Source: Xanthobacter sp. YC-JY1
GTDB lineage: Bacteria; Pseudomonadota; Alphaproteobacteria; Rhizobiales; Xanthobacteraceae
Assembly (NCBI RefSeq): GCF_021730305.1
Contig: NZ_CP032674.1
Span: 3,457,001-3,521,000 of the forward strand
Reading direction: 5' to 3'
DNA length: 64,000 nucleotides
A program made the translations under genes and the position numbers. The notes beneath the pieces were generated by a model that saw nothing but the letters and a program-made list of their open reading frames with translations, did no database searches and was not told the origin of the DNA. How positions within the stretch are numbered: the stretch's first letter is position 1; every line of letters begins with the position of its first letter. Shown one piece after another: positions 27,915-36,202 of the stretch.

Positions 27915-30806
27915 TCAGATCAGCGCATCCGCGCTCCCGTGCACGGGATGAAGCACCTCATGCACATGCGCCGCCAGGGCCTGCGCCCGGTCGGACAGCT
28001 CGTGCACCAGCGCGGGGTGCGCCGACTGGGCATGGTCGAGGAGGGAGGAACCGATGGCATCGAGATAGTCGACGACTGCCGTCGGGAGATGGAGGTCCGG
28101 CAGGTGATCCGTGCCCAGCGCCCCATGGGCGTGCGACGCCGCCTCCAGCAACCCCGCCGCCCGTGCTTCCAGCGTGGCGAACACGGCGGAAAGATCGTCC
28201 GGCGCGCCGGAGACGGCCGCCTTCAGGGTCGCGAAGGGGTCGGAAACGTTGCCCTCCGTGCCCACCGATGGCTGCGCGGAGAAGGAAAGGGCCGAAACCT
28301 GCGGGCCCGCTCCGCCGCCGGTACCAACCAGCGTGATCGTGACATCCTGTGTCACCGCCGCACCGGATGCATCCGTCAGCTTGACCACAAACGTCTCCGC
28401 CCGCGTCTCGCCCTCGGCCAGCGGCGCCACCTTGGCCTCATCCACCGAATAGGACCACTGGATGACGCCGGCACCGTTCGCATCGCTGACGATCTTGGCC
28501 GTAAGCGCGCCCAGCGCGTCTGTGGGGCCGGTGACACTGGCGGTGTGGGTGTCGGAGGTGTCCGCATCGGCGAACTGGATGGTACCCCATGTCGAAAGGC
28601 TCTTCAGACCGCTCTGGTCGATGACAGCTGGCCCATGGACATTGGGCGCGCCGATCGAGGCGATGAAGATGTTATTGCCGTAGCTCTTGTCGCCGGCGAC
28701 CAAGTTGGATGCCGCTGACTCAAACACCACCTGCAGGCTATCGGGCGTAAATACTGGATCGAAGCTAGCACCATCACCTGAAAAACTCGTGATTTCGCCT
28801 GTCGTGATGTCCTTTACGAAAATATCAGTGAAACCATTGGCATCACCTGGCACCAGATTGTTCGCGGCAGAAGCGAAGGCCACCTTCGTGCCATCCGGAG
28901 AAAATGCGATTAATCCGTAACTCGAATCATTTGCAACGAAATCTTGCGAGCTGGAACTGGCCACGGTCACTTCATCTGTGATTATATTTTTGACCAGCAC
29001 CTGCACCGAACCGTGCGATGATCCGGAATTGGGATCCAACATGTAGGAAAGGAATGCCAACTTGGTGCCGTCCGGGGAAAAGACCGGAGCTATCGGCGTG
29101 GAGCCGCCAGCGTATGAAATGAATTTAATTTCGCCGGTCACAAGATCTTTAATGTAATAAGCTGAATCTCCGACCGCTCTCGGCCCCGCCTCAGAACCTA
29201 TAGCAACAAAGGCGATCTTGGTCCCATCGGGAGAAAAGACGGGATCGTCGCTGTTGGTTCCGAATTCCTTGCCGTCAGCATAGGTCGAGATCCGGGTGAC
29301 AGCTCCCGTCGACAAGTCCTTGACGAAGATATCATTGCGCCCAGTATCTCCGGAGACGAAGGGCGAGTAGGACTGAAAGGCGATCTTGGTTCCGTCTGGA
29401 GAAAAAGTCGGACGCTCGCTTGAAGAAACTCCTTGCCCGCCATTTGCGTCGGTGGAGACGCGGGTGATTGCACCAGTATCTAGATCCTTGATAAAGAGAT
29501 CAGCAACTCCGTTTGTATCCCCTTGAACCAGATTGGATGCAAGCGACACAAACGCAACCTTGTGGCCATCCGGCGAAAACACGATATCGCCGGTGCTGCT
29601 CTCGTTACTGATCCGCCCTTGGGAATCGGACGAAACGACAACAACGTCGCCCGTTACGCGATCCTTGATCATGACCTGCTGATTAAAGACAGAAGGAACA
29701 GCTCCACCAGCTGGCACCGCCACGAGATTCGCAGCGCCGGATAGAAAGGCCACCTTGGTGCCATCCGGCGAAATGGTCGGCAACCAGCTCTCTCCGTTTC
29801 CGTGTTGCCCCGTCGCCGTCGCCGAAAGCAGCGCCGTATCGCCTGCCCAACTGGTCGCCCCGATCGTAGGCGCATGGTTCTCGAACGACAGCAAGACATG
29901 CGCGCTCGCCACGCCCTTGTCAGCATCGGTGACGGTGAATGTCACATCGCGCGCGCTCGTCGGTGCCGTCGGAGATGTCGAACGATAGGACACCTGGTCC
30001 AGAAGCTCGCTCATCTGGGCATCGGAAATGGCCGACTTCAAAGTGAAAGCCAAGTCGTGGCCGGACAGCCCATTGGCGGAAACGGTGCCAACCTGCTTGC
30101 CGTCGAGATACAGCTTTGTGCCGATGATGCTGAACGCACCGGCCGAGAGATAAAACTGATCGGTGGATGTTCCGCCCGTGAGATGCACACTGAGCTTGCC
30201 ATTCTTGAAGCCGGTGCCGTCGGGATTGGTCACATGGGCGTCCGAGTCGATGACGACGCCGTCCATCGCGGCCGAAGGGCGGAATGCGTGCGTCGGACCG
30301 AGATCGGAGAATTTCGGCGCATCCCCCTCCGGCTTGAGCTTGAGCTGCATGCTGGCGGAGAAGGCTGGCGCGTTGGAGGAAGCAAACGCAAATGTTACGG
30401 CGCGCGCGACAGCCGATGGCGTATCACCCGAATATGAGTATGAAACGGCACGCGCCAACGCTGTGATTTCCTCAGCCATCACACCGGGCGCGAGAGTTAC
30501 ATTCATGTACTGATCAGTTCCGACCGTCGTCTCCCAGCCGATATAATCTCCATTATAGTATATATAAGATGTCTTATCAGGATTTTCTTGGACGGCAATG
30601 CCTCCGATCTGTGATATACTGAAATGATCGAGGGCAGTAGAGTTGGCCATACTCACCGTAAATGAAGCATCCATAAAATAGGCAGTCGGCGCCCCCGCAA
30701 CCGTCACATTCGAATCCAGCACCACCGGACCCGCATTCACCGTATTCTCCGCCAGCGTCTTGCTCTTATCGAGCCCGCTGAAGCCGGTTTTCGCCTTCGC
30801 CGCCAT
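27915..30806 (-). CDS. Large beta-propeller surface protein with VCBS-like domain
   Basis: A 963-residue protein from the ATG at 30806 (MAAKAKTGFSGLDKS). It starts without a signal peptide and with TLAENTVNAGPVVLDSNVTV, a start seen in large type I-secreted proteins. Two beta-sandwich domains of cadherin-like type occupy about 1-330. Then come seven PD40/TolB-like blades, each with a motif such as FSPDGTKIAF (about 340-720), followed by a VCBS-like domain ending DVTITLVGTGG. The C-terminal 130 residues are helical and His-rich. No RTX nonapeptide repeats are seen. GC content is clearly lower than in neighbours, with AT-rich codons, suggesting acquisition by transfer. Function unknown; adhesion is possible. 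Confidence 0.75.
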   Translation of the reverse strand: MAAKAKTGFSGLDKSKTLAENTVNAGPVVLDSNVTVAGAPTAYFMDASFTVSMANSTALDHFSISQIGGIAVQENPDKTSYIYYNGDYIGWETTVGTDQYMNVTLAPGVMAEEITALARAVSYSYSGDTPSAVARAVTFAFASSNAPAFSASMQLKLKPEGDAPKFSDLGPTHAFRPSAAMDGVVIDSDAHVTNPDGTGFKNGKLSVHLTGGTSTDQFYLSAGAFSIIGTKLYLDGKQVGTVSANGLSGHDLAFTLKSAISDAQMSELLDQVSYRSTSPTAPTSARDVTFTVTDADKGVASAHVLLSFENHAPTIGATSWAGDTALLSATATGQHGNGESWLPTISPDGTKVAFLSGAANLVAVPAGGAVPSVFNQQVMIKDRVTGDVVVVSSDSQGRISNESSTGDIVFSPDGHKVAFVSLASNLVQGDTNGVADLFIKDLDTGAITRVSTDANGGQGVSSSERPTFSPDGTKIAFQSYSPFVSGDTGRNDIFVKDLSTGAVTRISTYADGKEFGTNSDDPVFSPDGTKIAFVAIGSEAGPRAVGDSAYYIKDLVTGEIKFISYAGGSTPIAPVFSPDGTKLAFLSYMLDPNSGSSHGSVQVLVKNIITDEVTVASSSSQDFVANDSSYGLIAFSPDGTKVAFASAANNLVPGDANGFTDIFVKDITTGEITSFSGDGASFDPVFTPDSLQVVFESAASNLVAGDKSYGNNIFIASIGAPNVHGPAVIDQSGLKSLSTWGTIQFADADTSDTHTASVTGPTDALGALTAKIVSDANGAGVIQWSYSVDEAKVAPLAEGETRAETFVVKLTDASGAAVTQDVTITLVGTGGGAGPQVSALSFSAQPSVGTEGNVSDPFATLKAAVSGAPDDLSAVFATLEARAAGLLEAASHAHGALGTDHLPDLHLPTAVVDYLDAIGSSLLDHAQSAHPALVHELSDRAQALAAHVHEVLHPVHGSADALI

Positions 30807-30932
30807 GATCGCAACTCTCCCTGACCAGAGTTGCAATTAGGGGTAGCGAAGCGTCGTGGCGCGGTCTAGGCGGTGACGGAACGGCAGGCGGAAGACAGAG
30901 CCGGCAAGCGACCAAAGGGCAACAGTACGGAG

Positions 30933-30959
30933 CGGCCGCCCCGGCCGCCCCGGCCGCCC
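30933..30959. repeat. Three tandem copies of a 9-mer
   Basis: CGGCCGCCC occurs three times in perfect tandem (30933-30941, 30942-30950, 30951-30959) in the 210-bp gap between the propeller gene and nrsF. It is probably a slippage product; no gene is seen in the gap. Confidence 0.8.
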
Positions 30960-31016
30960 AGGGGCCGCCCGCTCGCAACCCGCTGCAATTGCTGCGCGGG
31001 AACCCAAGCTCCGGCC

Positions 31017-31652
31017 CTACCAGCGCAGCAATCGGCTACCCACGAGCGCGCCCACCGCCGTCACCGCCGCCACCGCGATGCTGTACCAGGTGAGGAAGAA
31101 CAGCGGGGAATCGTCCACGCAATGGAGGGCGTAGAGGGCGGCGGCGATGCCGCCCGCCGCGAGGCCCGCGGCGGCGCCGGCCAGTGTCGGGTGGGTCGGG
31201 GCACCCCGCCGCAGGGCGAGAAGGAGCGCGCCCAGGGCCGGAGCGGCGATCATGGGAATGAGCGTCGTGCAATAGATGGCGTAGCGGCCCACGAGTTCGT
31301 GCCGCCACTGGCTTGCGGGCGTCGTCACCAGCTCGGCCGCAACACCCGCTGCAAGCAGCATGGCCGGCACAAGCAGGGCCCGCGCCGCACGTCCCACCCG
31401 CGCGCCGGGCTGCGACAGGCGCAGCGCCAACACCAAAGCGACTGCGGCGAGCGAGAGCGTCACCGCGAACTTGAAGGCGAGGCGCCATTCCACCAGCAGA
31501 GCGAGAAGGTGGGGCCGCGGCGAAAGACGCAGGGCGAACACGCACGCGGCCGCCACGACGCCAACGACGAGCGCGAGCGCGAGCGTGCTCCTGAAGCTGC
31601 GCACCGGCCGTGCATCGGCGGCGAGGGCGCGTATGAGGTCATCCGTCTTCAC
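31017..31652 (-). CDS. nrsF: NrsF-family membrane anti-sigma factor
   Basis: NrsF (DUF1109) proteins are six-helix membrane proteins that hold SigF-type ECF sigma factors inactive until heavy-metal or oxidative stress. The 211-residue protein starts KTDDLIRALAADARPVR and then has six hydrophobic helices. The two Cys that are important in the Caulobacter protein have likely counterparts in GRYAIYCTTLIP and LYALHCVDDSP. It starts 9 bp after the sigma factor stop and is cotranscribed with it. Confidence 0.88.
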   Translation of the reverse strand: MKTDDLIRALAADARPVRSFRSTLALALVVGVVAAACVFALRLSPRPHLLALLVEWRLAFKFAVTLSLAAVALVLALRLSQPGARVGRAARALLVPAMLLAAGVAAELVTTPASQWRHELVGRYAIYCTTLIPMIAAPALGALLLALRRGAPTHPTLAGAAAGLAAGGIAAALYALHCVDDSPLFFLTWYSIAVAAVTAVGALVGSRLLRW

Positions 31653-31661
31653 GTCGTTCCT

Positions 31662-32207
31662 TCACTCCTCCCTCAGGCGGGCCGAAAGGCTCGCAAAGGC
31701 GCGATGCAGCGCCACGCGCACCGCGCCGGGCGTCATGCGCATCCGCTCCGCCGTCTCGGCGACGGAGGCGCCCTCCACCGCCACCGAGCGCAGCACCGCC
31801 TGCTGCTTCTGCGGTAGCAGGGCAAGGTGCTGCTCCACCTCCATGGCCCCGGTGTCGGGCCGCTCCTCCGGCGCCGGGAGAAATTCGGCGAAATCTTCCA
31901 CCGGCACCTCCACCCGCCGCCCGCGCCGGCGCAGATGGTCCACCATCTTGTTGCGGGCGATGGTCCACAGCCAGGGCCCGAGGGGGTCCTCGGTGCGCCA
32001 GGTGTGCCGCTTCAAATGCACCGCCAGCAGTGTCTCCTGCACCACATCCTCCGTCTCCGCCGTGGGCGCGCCAAGGCGGACAAGGCGGCGCTGGACCACA
32101 GTGCGCAGCGCGGGCGCGAGCTCCCGCAGCAATTGCTCATAGGCCGCGCCGTCGCCGGCAAGCGCGCTCCGCATCAATTGCGCCCACCGCAGTTCGCGGT
32201 CGTCCAT
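31662..32207 (-). CDS. sigF: ECF sigma factor, SigF group
   Basis: An RNA polymerase sigma factor of 181 residues without a sigma-1 domain. Region 2 is seen in ETEDVVQETLLAVHLKRHTW and GPWLWTIARNKMVDHLRRRG; region 4 in LLPQKQQAVLRSVAVEGASV and AETAERMRMTPGAVRVALHRA. It is paired with nrsF downstream, as in Caulobacter, where the pair responds to chromate and cadmium. A matching promoter lies at 32227-32254, so the operon is probably self-activated. No other SigF target is evident in this window. Confidence 0.9.
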   Translation of the reverse strand: MDDRELRWAQLMRSALAGDGAAYEQLLRELAPALRTVVQRRLVRLGAPTAETEDVVQETLLAVHLKRHTWRTEDPLGPWLWTIARNKMVDHLRRRGRRVEVPVEDFAEFLPAPEERPDTGAMEVEQHLALLPQKQQAVLRSVAVEGASVAETAERMRMTPGAVRVALHRAFASLSARLREE

Positions 32208-32226
32208 CTATACGTTCCCGAAGGTC

Positions 32227-32254
32227 AGTTCGCAGGCGCCCACCCGAACGTTAC
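32227..32254 (-). promoter_or_regulatory. Probable SigF-dependent promoter of sigF-nrsF
   Basis: Read leftward: GTAACG (32254-32249), 16 bases, then CGAACT (32232-32227), ending 19 bp before the sigF start. This fits my recollection of the GTAACC-N16-CGAA type reported for Caulobacter SigF promoters, with one mismatch. Autoregulation of ECF sigma operons is common. Confidence 0.65.
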
Positions 32255-32398
32255 ACCCCGGACGGGCGACGCACGCACTTTTCGCAAGGATCATTCTTCG
32301 CGGCTTCCCGCAAGGCAATGGGCGAAGGCGGGGCGCTTGGCCGCGCCATGGAGACATTGGCCGCTCCCGAACGTCGCCGCGCCATCGGAAATCGTGCA

Positions 32399-32459
32399 AG
32401 GCGCGGTGCGCAAAGCGGGCGGCGGTCGGCTCGAAGGCCACCCTTTGCGCACCGCGCCT
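32399..32459. promoter_or_regulatory. Perfect 17-bp inverted repeat upstream of the nitrilase gene
   Basis: AGGCGCGGTGCGCAAAG (32399-32415) and its exact reverse complement (32443-32459) enclose 27 bases. It lies 200 bp upstream of the nitrilase start, in a 450-bp gap (32208-32658) with no gene. It may be an operator or a strong hairpin in the leader. Apart from the SigF promoter, nothing else is recognised in the gap. Confidence 0.6.
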
Positions 32460-32658
32460 CATCGAGAGGCGGCGCGAAGCCGGGCAATTGCGCCCTCTCG
32501 AGGCAGAGCGGCTCCATCACCGGCCCGGGCGCCCCTCTTACACCTGCCGCATGAGAATATGCGCAAGTGCCCCTGCACATTTGCGCCCTTCCGCGCACGG
32601 GACGCCACGCCATCATGAGCCGGCGTAATCACCGCCGCCCCACTGGCAGAAGAGCCCG

Positions 32659-33732
32659 ATGACCGTCCAATATCCCCGCTTCAAGGCCGCCGCCTGCCAC
32701 GCCTCGTCCGTGTTCCTCGATGCGGACAAGACCGCCGAGAAGGCCTGCGACCTCATCGCCGAGGCCGCCGCCAACGGCGCCGCGCTGGTGGTGTTCCCGG
32801 AATCCTTCCTGCCCGGCTTCCCGGTGTGGGCGGCGCTGCAGGCGCCCATCTACAATCACGGCTTCTTCCGCGCGCTGGTTGCTGAGGCGCAGAAGCTCTC
32901 GGACGGCGCCATCCGCACCATCCGCATGGCGGCGCGCCGGCACGGCGTCCACGTCTCCCTCGGCTTCACCGAGGGCACCGATGCGAGCGTCGGCTGCATC
33001 TGGAATTCCAACGTTCTGATCGGGCCGGACGGCGCGATCCTCAACCACCACAGGAAGCTCGTCCCCACCTTCTACGAGAAGCTGGTGTGGGCGAATGGCG
33101 ACGCGCGCGGCCTGCGCGTCACCGCCACCGAGATCGGCCGGGTCGGCATGCTGATCTGCGGAGAGAACACCAATCCCCTCGCGCGCTATGCCCTGATGGC
33201 GCAGGGGGAGCAGGTGCATATCTCCTCCTATCCGCCGATCTGGCCGACCCGTCCGCCCGAGGAAGAAGGCGCCTACGACCTGAAGCGCGCCATCGAGATC
33301 CGCGCCGGTGCTCATGCCTTCGAGGCGAAGGTGTTCAACATCGTCGCCTCCGGCTTCGTCGATGCCGCCATGCGGGAAGCCATGGGCTCCATGGGCCACG
33401 CGAGCCTGGGCAAGGCCAGCCTCGAGGTGATGGACAATTCCCCGCGCGGCATTTCCATGGTGCTCGATCCCACCTCGCAGGTGCTGGGCGAGGTGCTGGG
33501 CGAGCACGAGGGCATCCTCTACGCCGATATCGACACCGCCCGCTGCGTGGAGCCCAAGCAGTTCCACGACGTGGTGGGCTATTACAACCGCTTCGACGTG
33601 TTCCACCTGGAGGTGGACCGCTCCGCCCGCGAGCCGGCCTATTTCTCCGAGGGCGCCGCCATCGCCCGCGCCGCCGAGGATGGGGCGCTCGACCCCGCGG
33701 CGGACGTGCTCTTCGCCGACGGGGCGGCCTGA
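32659..33732 (+). CDS. Nitrilase
   Basis: Cytoplasmic C-N hydrolase that turns nitriles into carboxylic acids and ammonia. The 357-residue protein has the full nitrilase triad: Glu48 in VFPESFLPGFP, Lys133 in NHHRKLVPTF and Cys167 in MLICGENTNPLARYALMAQG. The CGENTNP context and length match aliphatic and aryl-aliphatic nitrilases more than cyanide hydratases or amidases. It heads an operon that continues with an ABC importer and ends with an aldoxime dehydratase, whose product is a nitrile; so it likely performs the second step of aldoxime breakdown. The ATG at 32659 follows AGAAGAGC. Confidence 0.9.
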   Translation: MTVQYPRFKAAACHASSVFLDADKTAEKACDLIAEAAANGAALVVFPESFLPGFPVWAALQAPIYNHGFFRALVAEAQKLSDGAIRTIRMAARRHGVHVSLGFTEGTDASVGCIWNSNVLIGPDGAILNHHRKLVPTFYEKLVWANGDARGLRVTATEIGRVGMLICGENTNPLARYALMAQGEQVHISSYPPIWPTRPPEEEGAYDLKRAIEIRAGAHAFEAKVFNIVASGFVDAAMREAMGSMGHASLGKASLEVMDNSPRGISMVLDPTSQVLGEVLGEHEGILYADIDTARCVEPKQFHDVVGYYNRFDVFHLEVDRSAREPAYFSEGAAIARAAEDGALDPAADVLFADGAA

Positions 33733-33813
33733 GTTTCCCATCCCCTCCACCGGGGCCGGCAACGACCGGCGCCGCACGGCCTGAACAAACAAACCCTTCC
33801 AGAGGATCATCAG

Positions 33814-35007
33814 ATGGCAACGGATCGAAAGCCTGCCCGCCGAAAACTGTTCAACCTCGCCGGCGCGGCCCTCGCCGCGGTGTCGCTCGCCGCATCTCCG
33901 GCGCTGGCGCGCGACACGGTGAAGATCGCCTTCATCGGCCCGCTCACCGGCGGCAATTCCGCCACCGGCCTCGGCGGCCGCAATTCCGCGGCGCTGGCCG
34001 TGGACCTGCACAATGCCAAGCCGGACGCCAAATACACCTACGAGCTGGTACCCTTCGACGACGAGTGCAAGCCGAACGTGGGCGTGCAGGTGGCTACCAA
34101 GGCGGCCTCCGACAAGTCCATCATCGCCGGCATCACGCATTACTGCTCTGCGGTCGCCATCGCCACGGTGGACACCTACAACCGCTTCGGCCTGCCGGTG
34201 GTGGTGTGGGGCGCGGTGCTGCCGGAAATCACCTATGGCAACGACTACAAGGAAATCCACCGCGTCAACGGCACGATGATCAATGAAGGCAAGATGGCCG
34301 CGGAGTTCCTCACCAAGCAGGGCTTCAAGACTTTCGTCGTCATCCACGACACCACCGACTACGGCAAGGGCCAGAACAAGTATTTCGCCGAGAATTTGAA
34401 GCCCCAGGGCGGCGAGATCCTCGCCACCTTCCCGGTGCCGCCGGACCAGCAGGACTTCACCGCCGAACTGACCAAGGTGAAGGAGCTGAAGCCGGACGTG
34501 GTGTTCATCGGCGGCCTCACGCCCCTCGGCGTGCGCGTGCGCTCGCAGATGGACCGGCTCGGCATCCCCGCCCAGCTCGCCGGCGTCTCCGGCATCATGA
34601 GCGCCGGCTTCATCGAAGGCGCCGGCCCTGCCGCGGAAGGCACGGTTTCCTTCCACAACGGCGCGCCGCTGACCAAGTATGCCGACGGCAAGGCCTTCAT
34701 GGACGCCTACGCCAAGGCCGGCTACCGCGAGGACCCGGACGCCTATGGCCCGTTCGCCTTCTCCGCCGCCAACCTCATCATGGACGCCATCGAGAAGGTC
34801 GGCCCGGACCGCAAGAAGGTGCGCGACGTGCTCAATACCACCAAGGGGTATAAGGCGCTGGTGGGCGAGATCAACTTCGACGACCACCGGCAGAACATCG
34901 TCTCCGCCAACGTCTATGTCTCGCAGGACGGCAAGTGGGTCTACTGGCCGGACAGTGCCTATGCGACGGGCACCAAGAAGCTGCCGGGCAAGGCAGCGAG
35001 CAACTGA
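33814..35007 (+). CDS. LIV-type ABC transporter substrate-binding protein of the nitrile operon
   Basis: A 397-residue periplasmic binding protein with a start MATDRKPARRKLFNLAGAAL; the RRK stretch before the hydrophobic segment resembles a Tat-type signal. The mature part begins RDTVKIAFIGPLTGGNSATGLGGR and has typical segments DTYNRFGLPVVVWGAVLPE, DTTDYGKGQNKYFAENLKP and GGLTPLGVRVRSQMDRLG. It lies 81 bp after the nitrilase gene and is followed by its permeases after a 273-bp repeat-bearing gap. By context the ligand may be an aldoxime, nitrile, amide or related amino acid; this is inference. Confidence 0.85.
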   Translation: MATDRKPARRKLFNLAGAALAAVSLAASPALARDTVKIAFIGPLTGGNSATGLGGRNSAALAVDLHNAKPDAKYTYELVPFDDECKPNVGVQVATKAASDKSIIAGITHYCSAVAIATVDTYNRFGLPVVVWGAVLPEITYGNDYKEIHRVNGTMINEGKMAAEFLTKQGFKTFVVIHDTTDYGKGQNKYFAENLKPQGGEILATFPVPPDQQDFTAELTKVKELKPDVVFIGGLTPLGVRVRSQMDRLGIPAQLAGVSGIMSAGFIEGAGPAAEGTVSFHNGAPLTKYADGKAFMDAYAKAGYREDPDAYGPFAFSAANLIMDAIEKVGPDRKKVRDVLNTTKGYKALVGEINFDDHRQNIVSANVYVSQDGKWVYWPDSAYATGTKKLPGKAASN

Positions 35008-35020
35008 CGCCCTCCCTGTT

Positions 35021-35185
35021 CCCCGGACCGTCGACACCGCAGGTGGAGCGCTGATCCGGGGCCCAGGGGAAAGGTCGGCGAAGCCGGCAACCGCTTCGCA
35101 CGGCCGGGGAATGGAGCCGCCTTCGGCGAACGGTTGCACTGGGCCACGGCACTCCTTCCCCTGCTCTCGCTCCGTTTCAGTCCGC
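35021..35185. repeat. Dispersed intergenic repeat, copy S1
   Basis: A roughly 165-bp repeat between the substrate-binding protein gene and livH. It contains GGTGGAGCGCTGATCCGGGG, then CGGCGAAGCCGGCAA and GCCGCCTTCGGCGAAC. A clear relative lies at 63144-63310, and inverted, partial relatives flank 54491. The rest of the gap up to 35280 has only a possible leader. Confidence 0.75.
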
Positions 35186-35280
35186 CGGGGGCGCAAGGGT
35201 GGCGCCGATGGCAGACACTCCCCTCCCCCGGCGCCCTTCTTGCAGCGCGCCGGTTCCCGCTTCCCCTTGAGAGACCCGCC

Positions 35281-36201
35281 ATGGACCCCGGACTTCTCGC
35301 CCAGTACCTGTTCAACGGGCTGATGCTCGGCACCATCTACGCCATCGTCGCGGTCGGCTTCTCGCTGTTCTTCGGCGTGCTGGACGTGATCAAGTTCTCC
35401 CACGGCGACGTGGTGACGGTGGGCGCCTTCTCCGCCTTCGGGGCGGCGGGGCTCATGGCGGCGCTCGTCACCCTCTCCGGCCCCTTGGCGCTGGCGGTGG
35501 GGCTCATCGCGGCGCTGGGCGCGGGCGCGCTCTCCGGCGTCATCATCGGCCGGCTGCTGGTGCTGCCCCTGAAGAACGCGCCGGGCGTCAACGTGCTGCT
35601 CGCAACCCTCATGGCCGGCACCGTGCTGCGCGAGGCCATCCGCCTCGGCGTGCCCAATGGCGGCAATCCCAAGCCCTTCCCGGCCCTGCTGCCGGACGGC
35701 GTGCTGAAAGCGGGATCGTTCAGCGTAGGGATCGACAGCGTCATCATCCTCCTTGCCGGCCTCGCGGTGGTGCTGGCGACCCATCTCGTCATCACCCGCA
35801 CCCGCCTCGGCCTCTCCATCCGCGCGGTGGCGCAGGACGAGGAGGTGGCGCAGCTCGCGGGCGTCAGCTTCAACCGCACCGTGCTCGGCACCTTCGCGCT
35901 GGGATCGATGCTCGCCGGCCTCGCGGGGCTGATGCTCGGGCTCTACTACCGGGAGATCAACTTCAACATGGGTGTCATGCTCGGCATCATCGGCTTTGCC
36001 TGCGCGGTGGTGGGCGGCCTCGGAAGCCTCATCGGGCCCATCATCGGCGGCTTCCTCTTCGCGGGGGTGCAGACCCTCGTCACCGTCGTCCTGCCCTTCA
36101 CCAGCGCCTACAAGGACGTGGTGGCCTTCGCCGTCATCATCGCCCTCATCGGCCTCTTCCCCACCGGCCTCATCGCCGAGAAATCCAGCGAGCGGGTGTG
36201 A
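35281..36201 (+). CDS. LIV-type ABC transporter permease (LivH family) of the nitrile operon
   Basis: First permease, 306 residues, starting MDPGLLAQYLFNGLMLGTIY with GAGACCCGCC before the ATG. Landmarks: AIVAVGFSLFFGVLDVIKFSHGDV, RTRLGLSIRAVAQDEEVAQLAGV and the GLGSLIGPIIGGFLFAGVQT end segment. An in-frame upstream ATG at 35134 lies in the repeat element and is unlikely to be used. The stop lies two bases before the next start, so translation is coupled. Confidence 0.9.
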   Translation: MDPGLLAQYLFNGLMLGTIYAIVAVGFSLFFGVLDVIKFSHGDVVTVGAFSAFGAAGLMAALVTLSGPLALAVGLIAALGAGALSGVIIGRLLVLPLKNAPGVNVLLATLMAGTVLREAIRLGVPNGGNPKPFPALLPDGVLKAGSFSVGIDSVIILLAGLAVVLATHLVITRTRLGLSIRAVAQDEEVAQLAGVSFNRTVLGTFALGSMLAGLAGLMLGLYYREINFNMGVMLGIIGFACAVVGGLGSLIGPIIGGFLFAGVQTLVTVVLPFTSAYKDVVAFAVIIALIGLFPTGLIAEKSSERV

Positions 36202-36202
36202 G

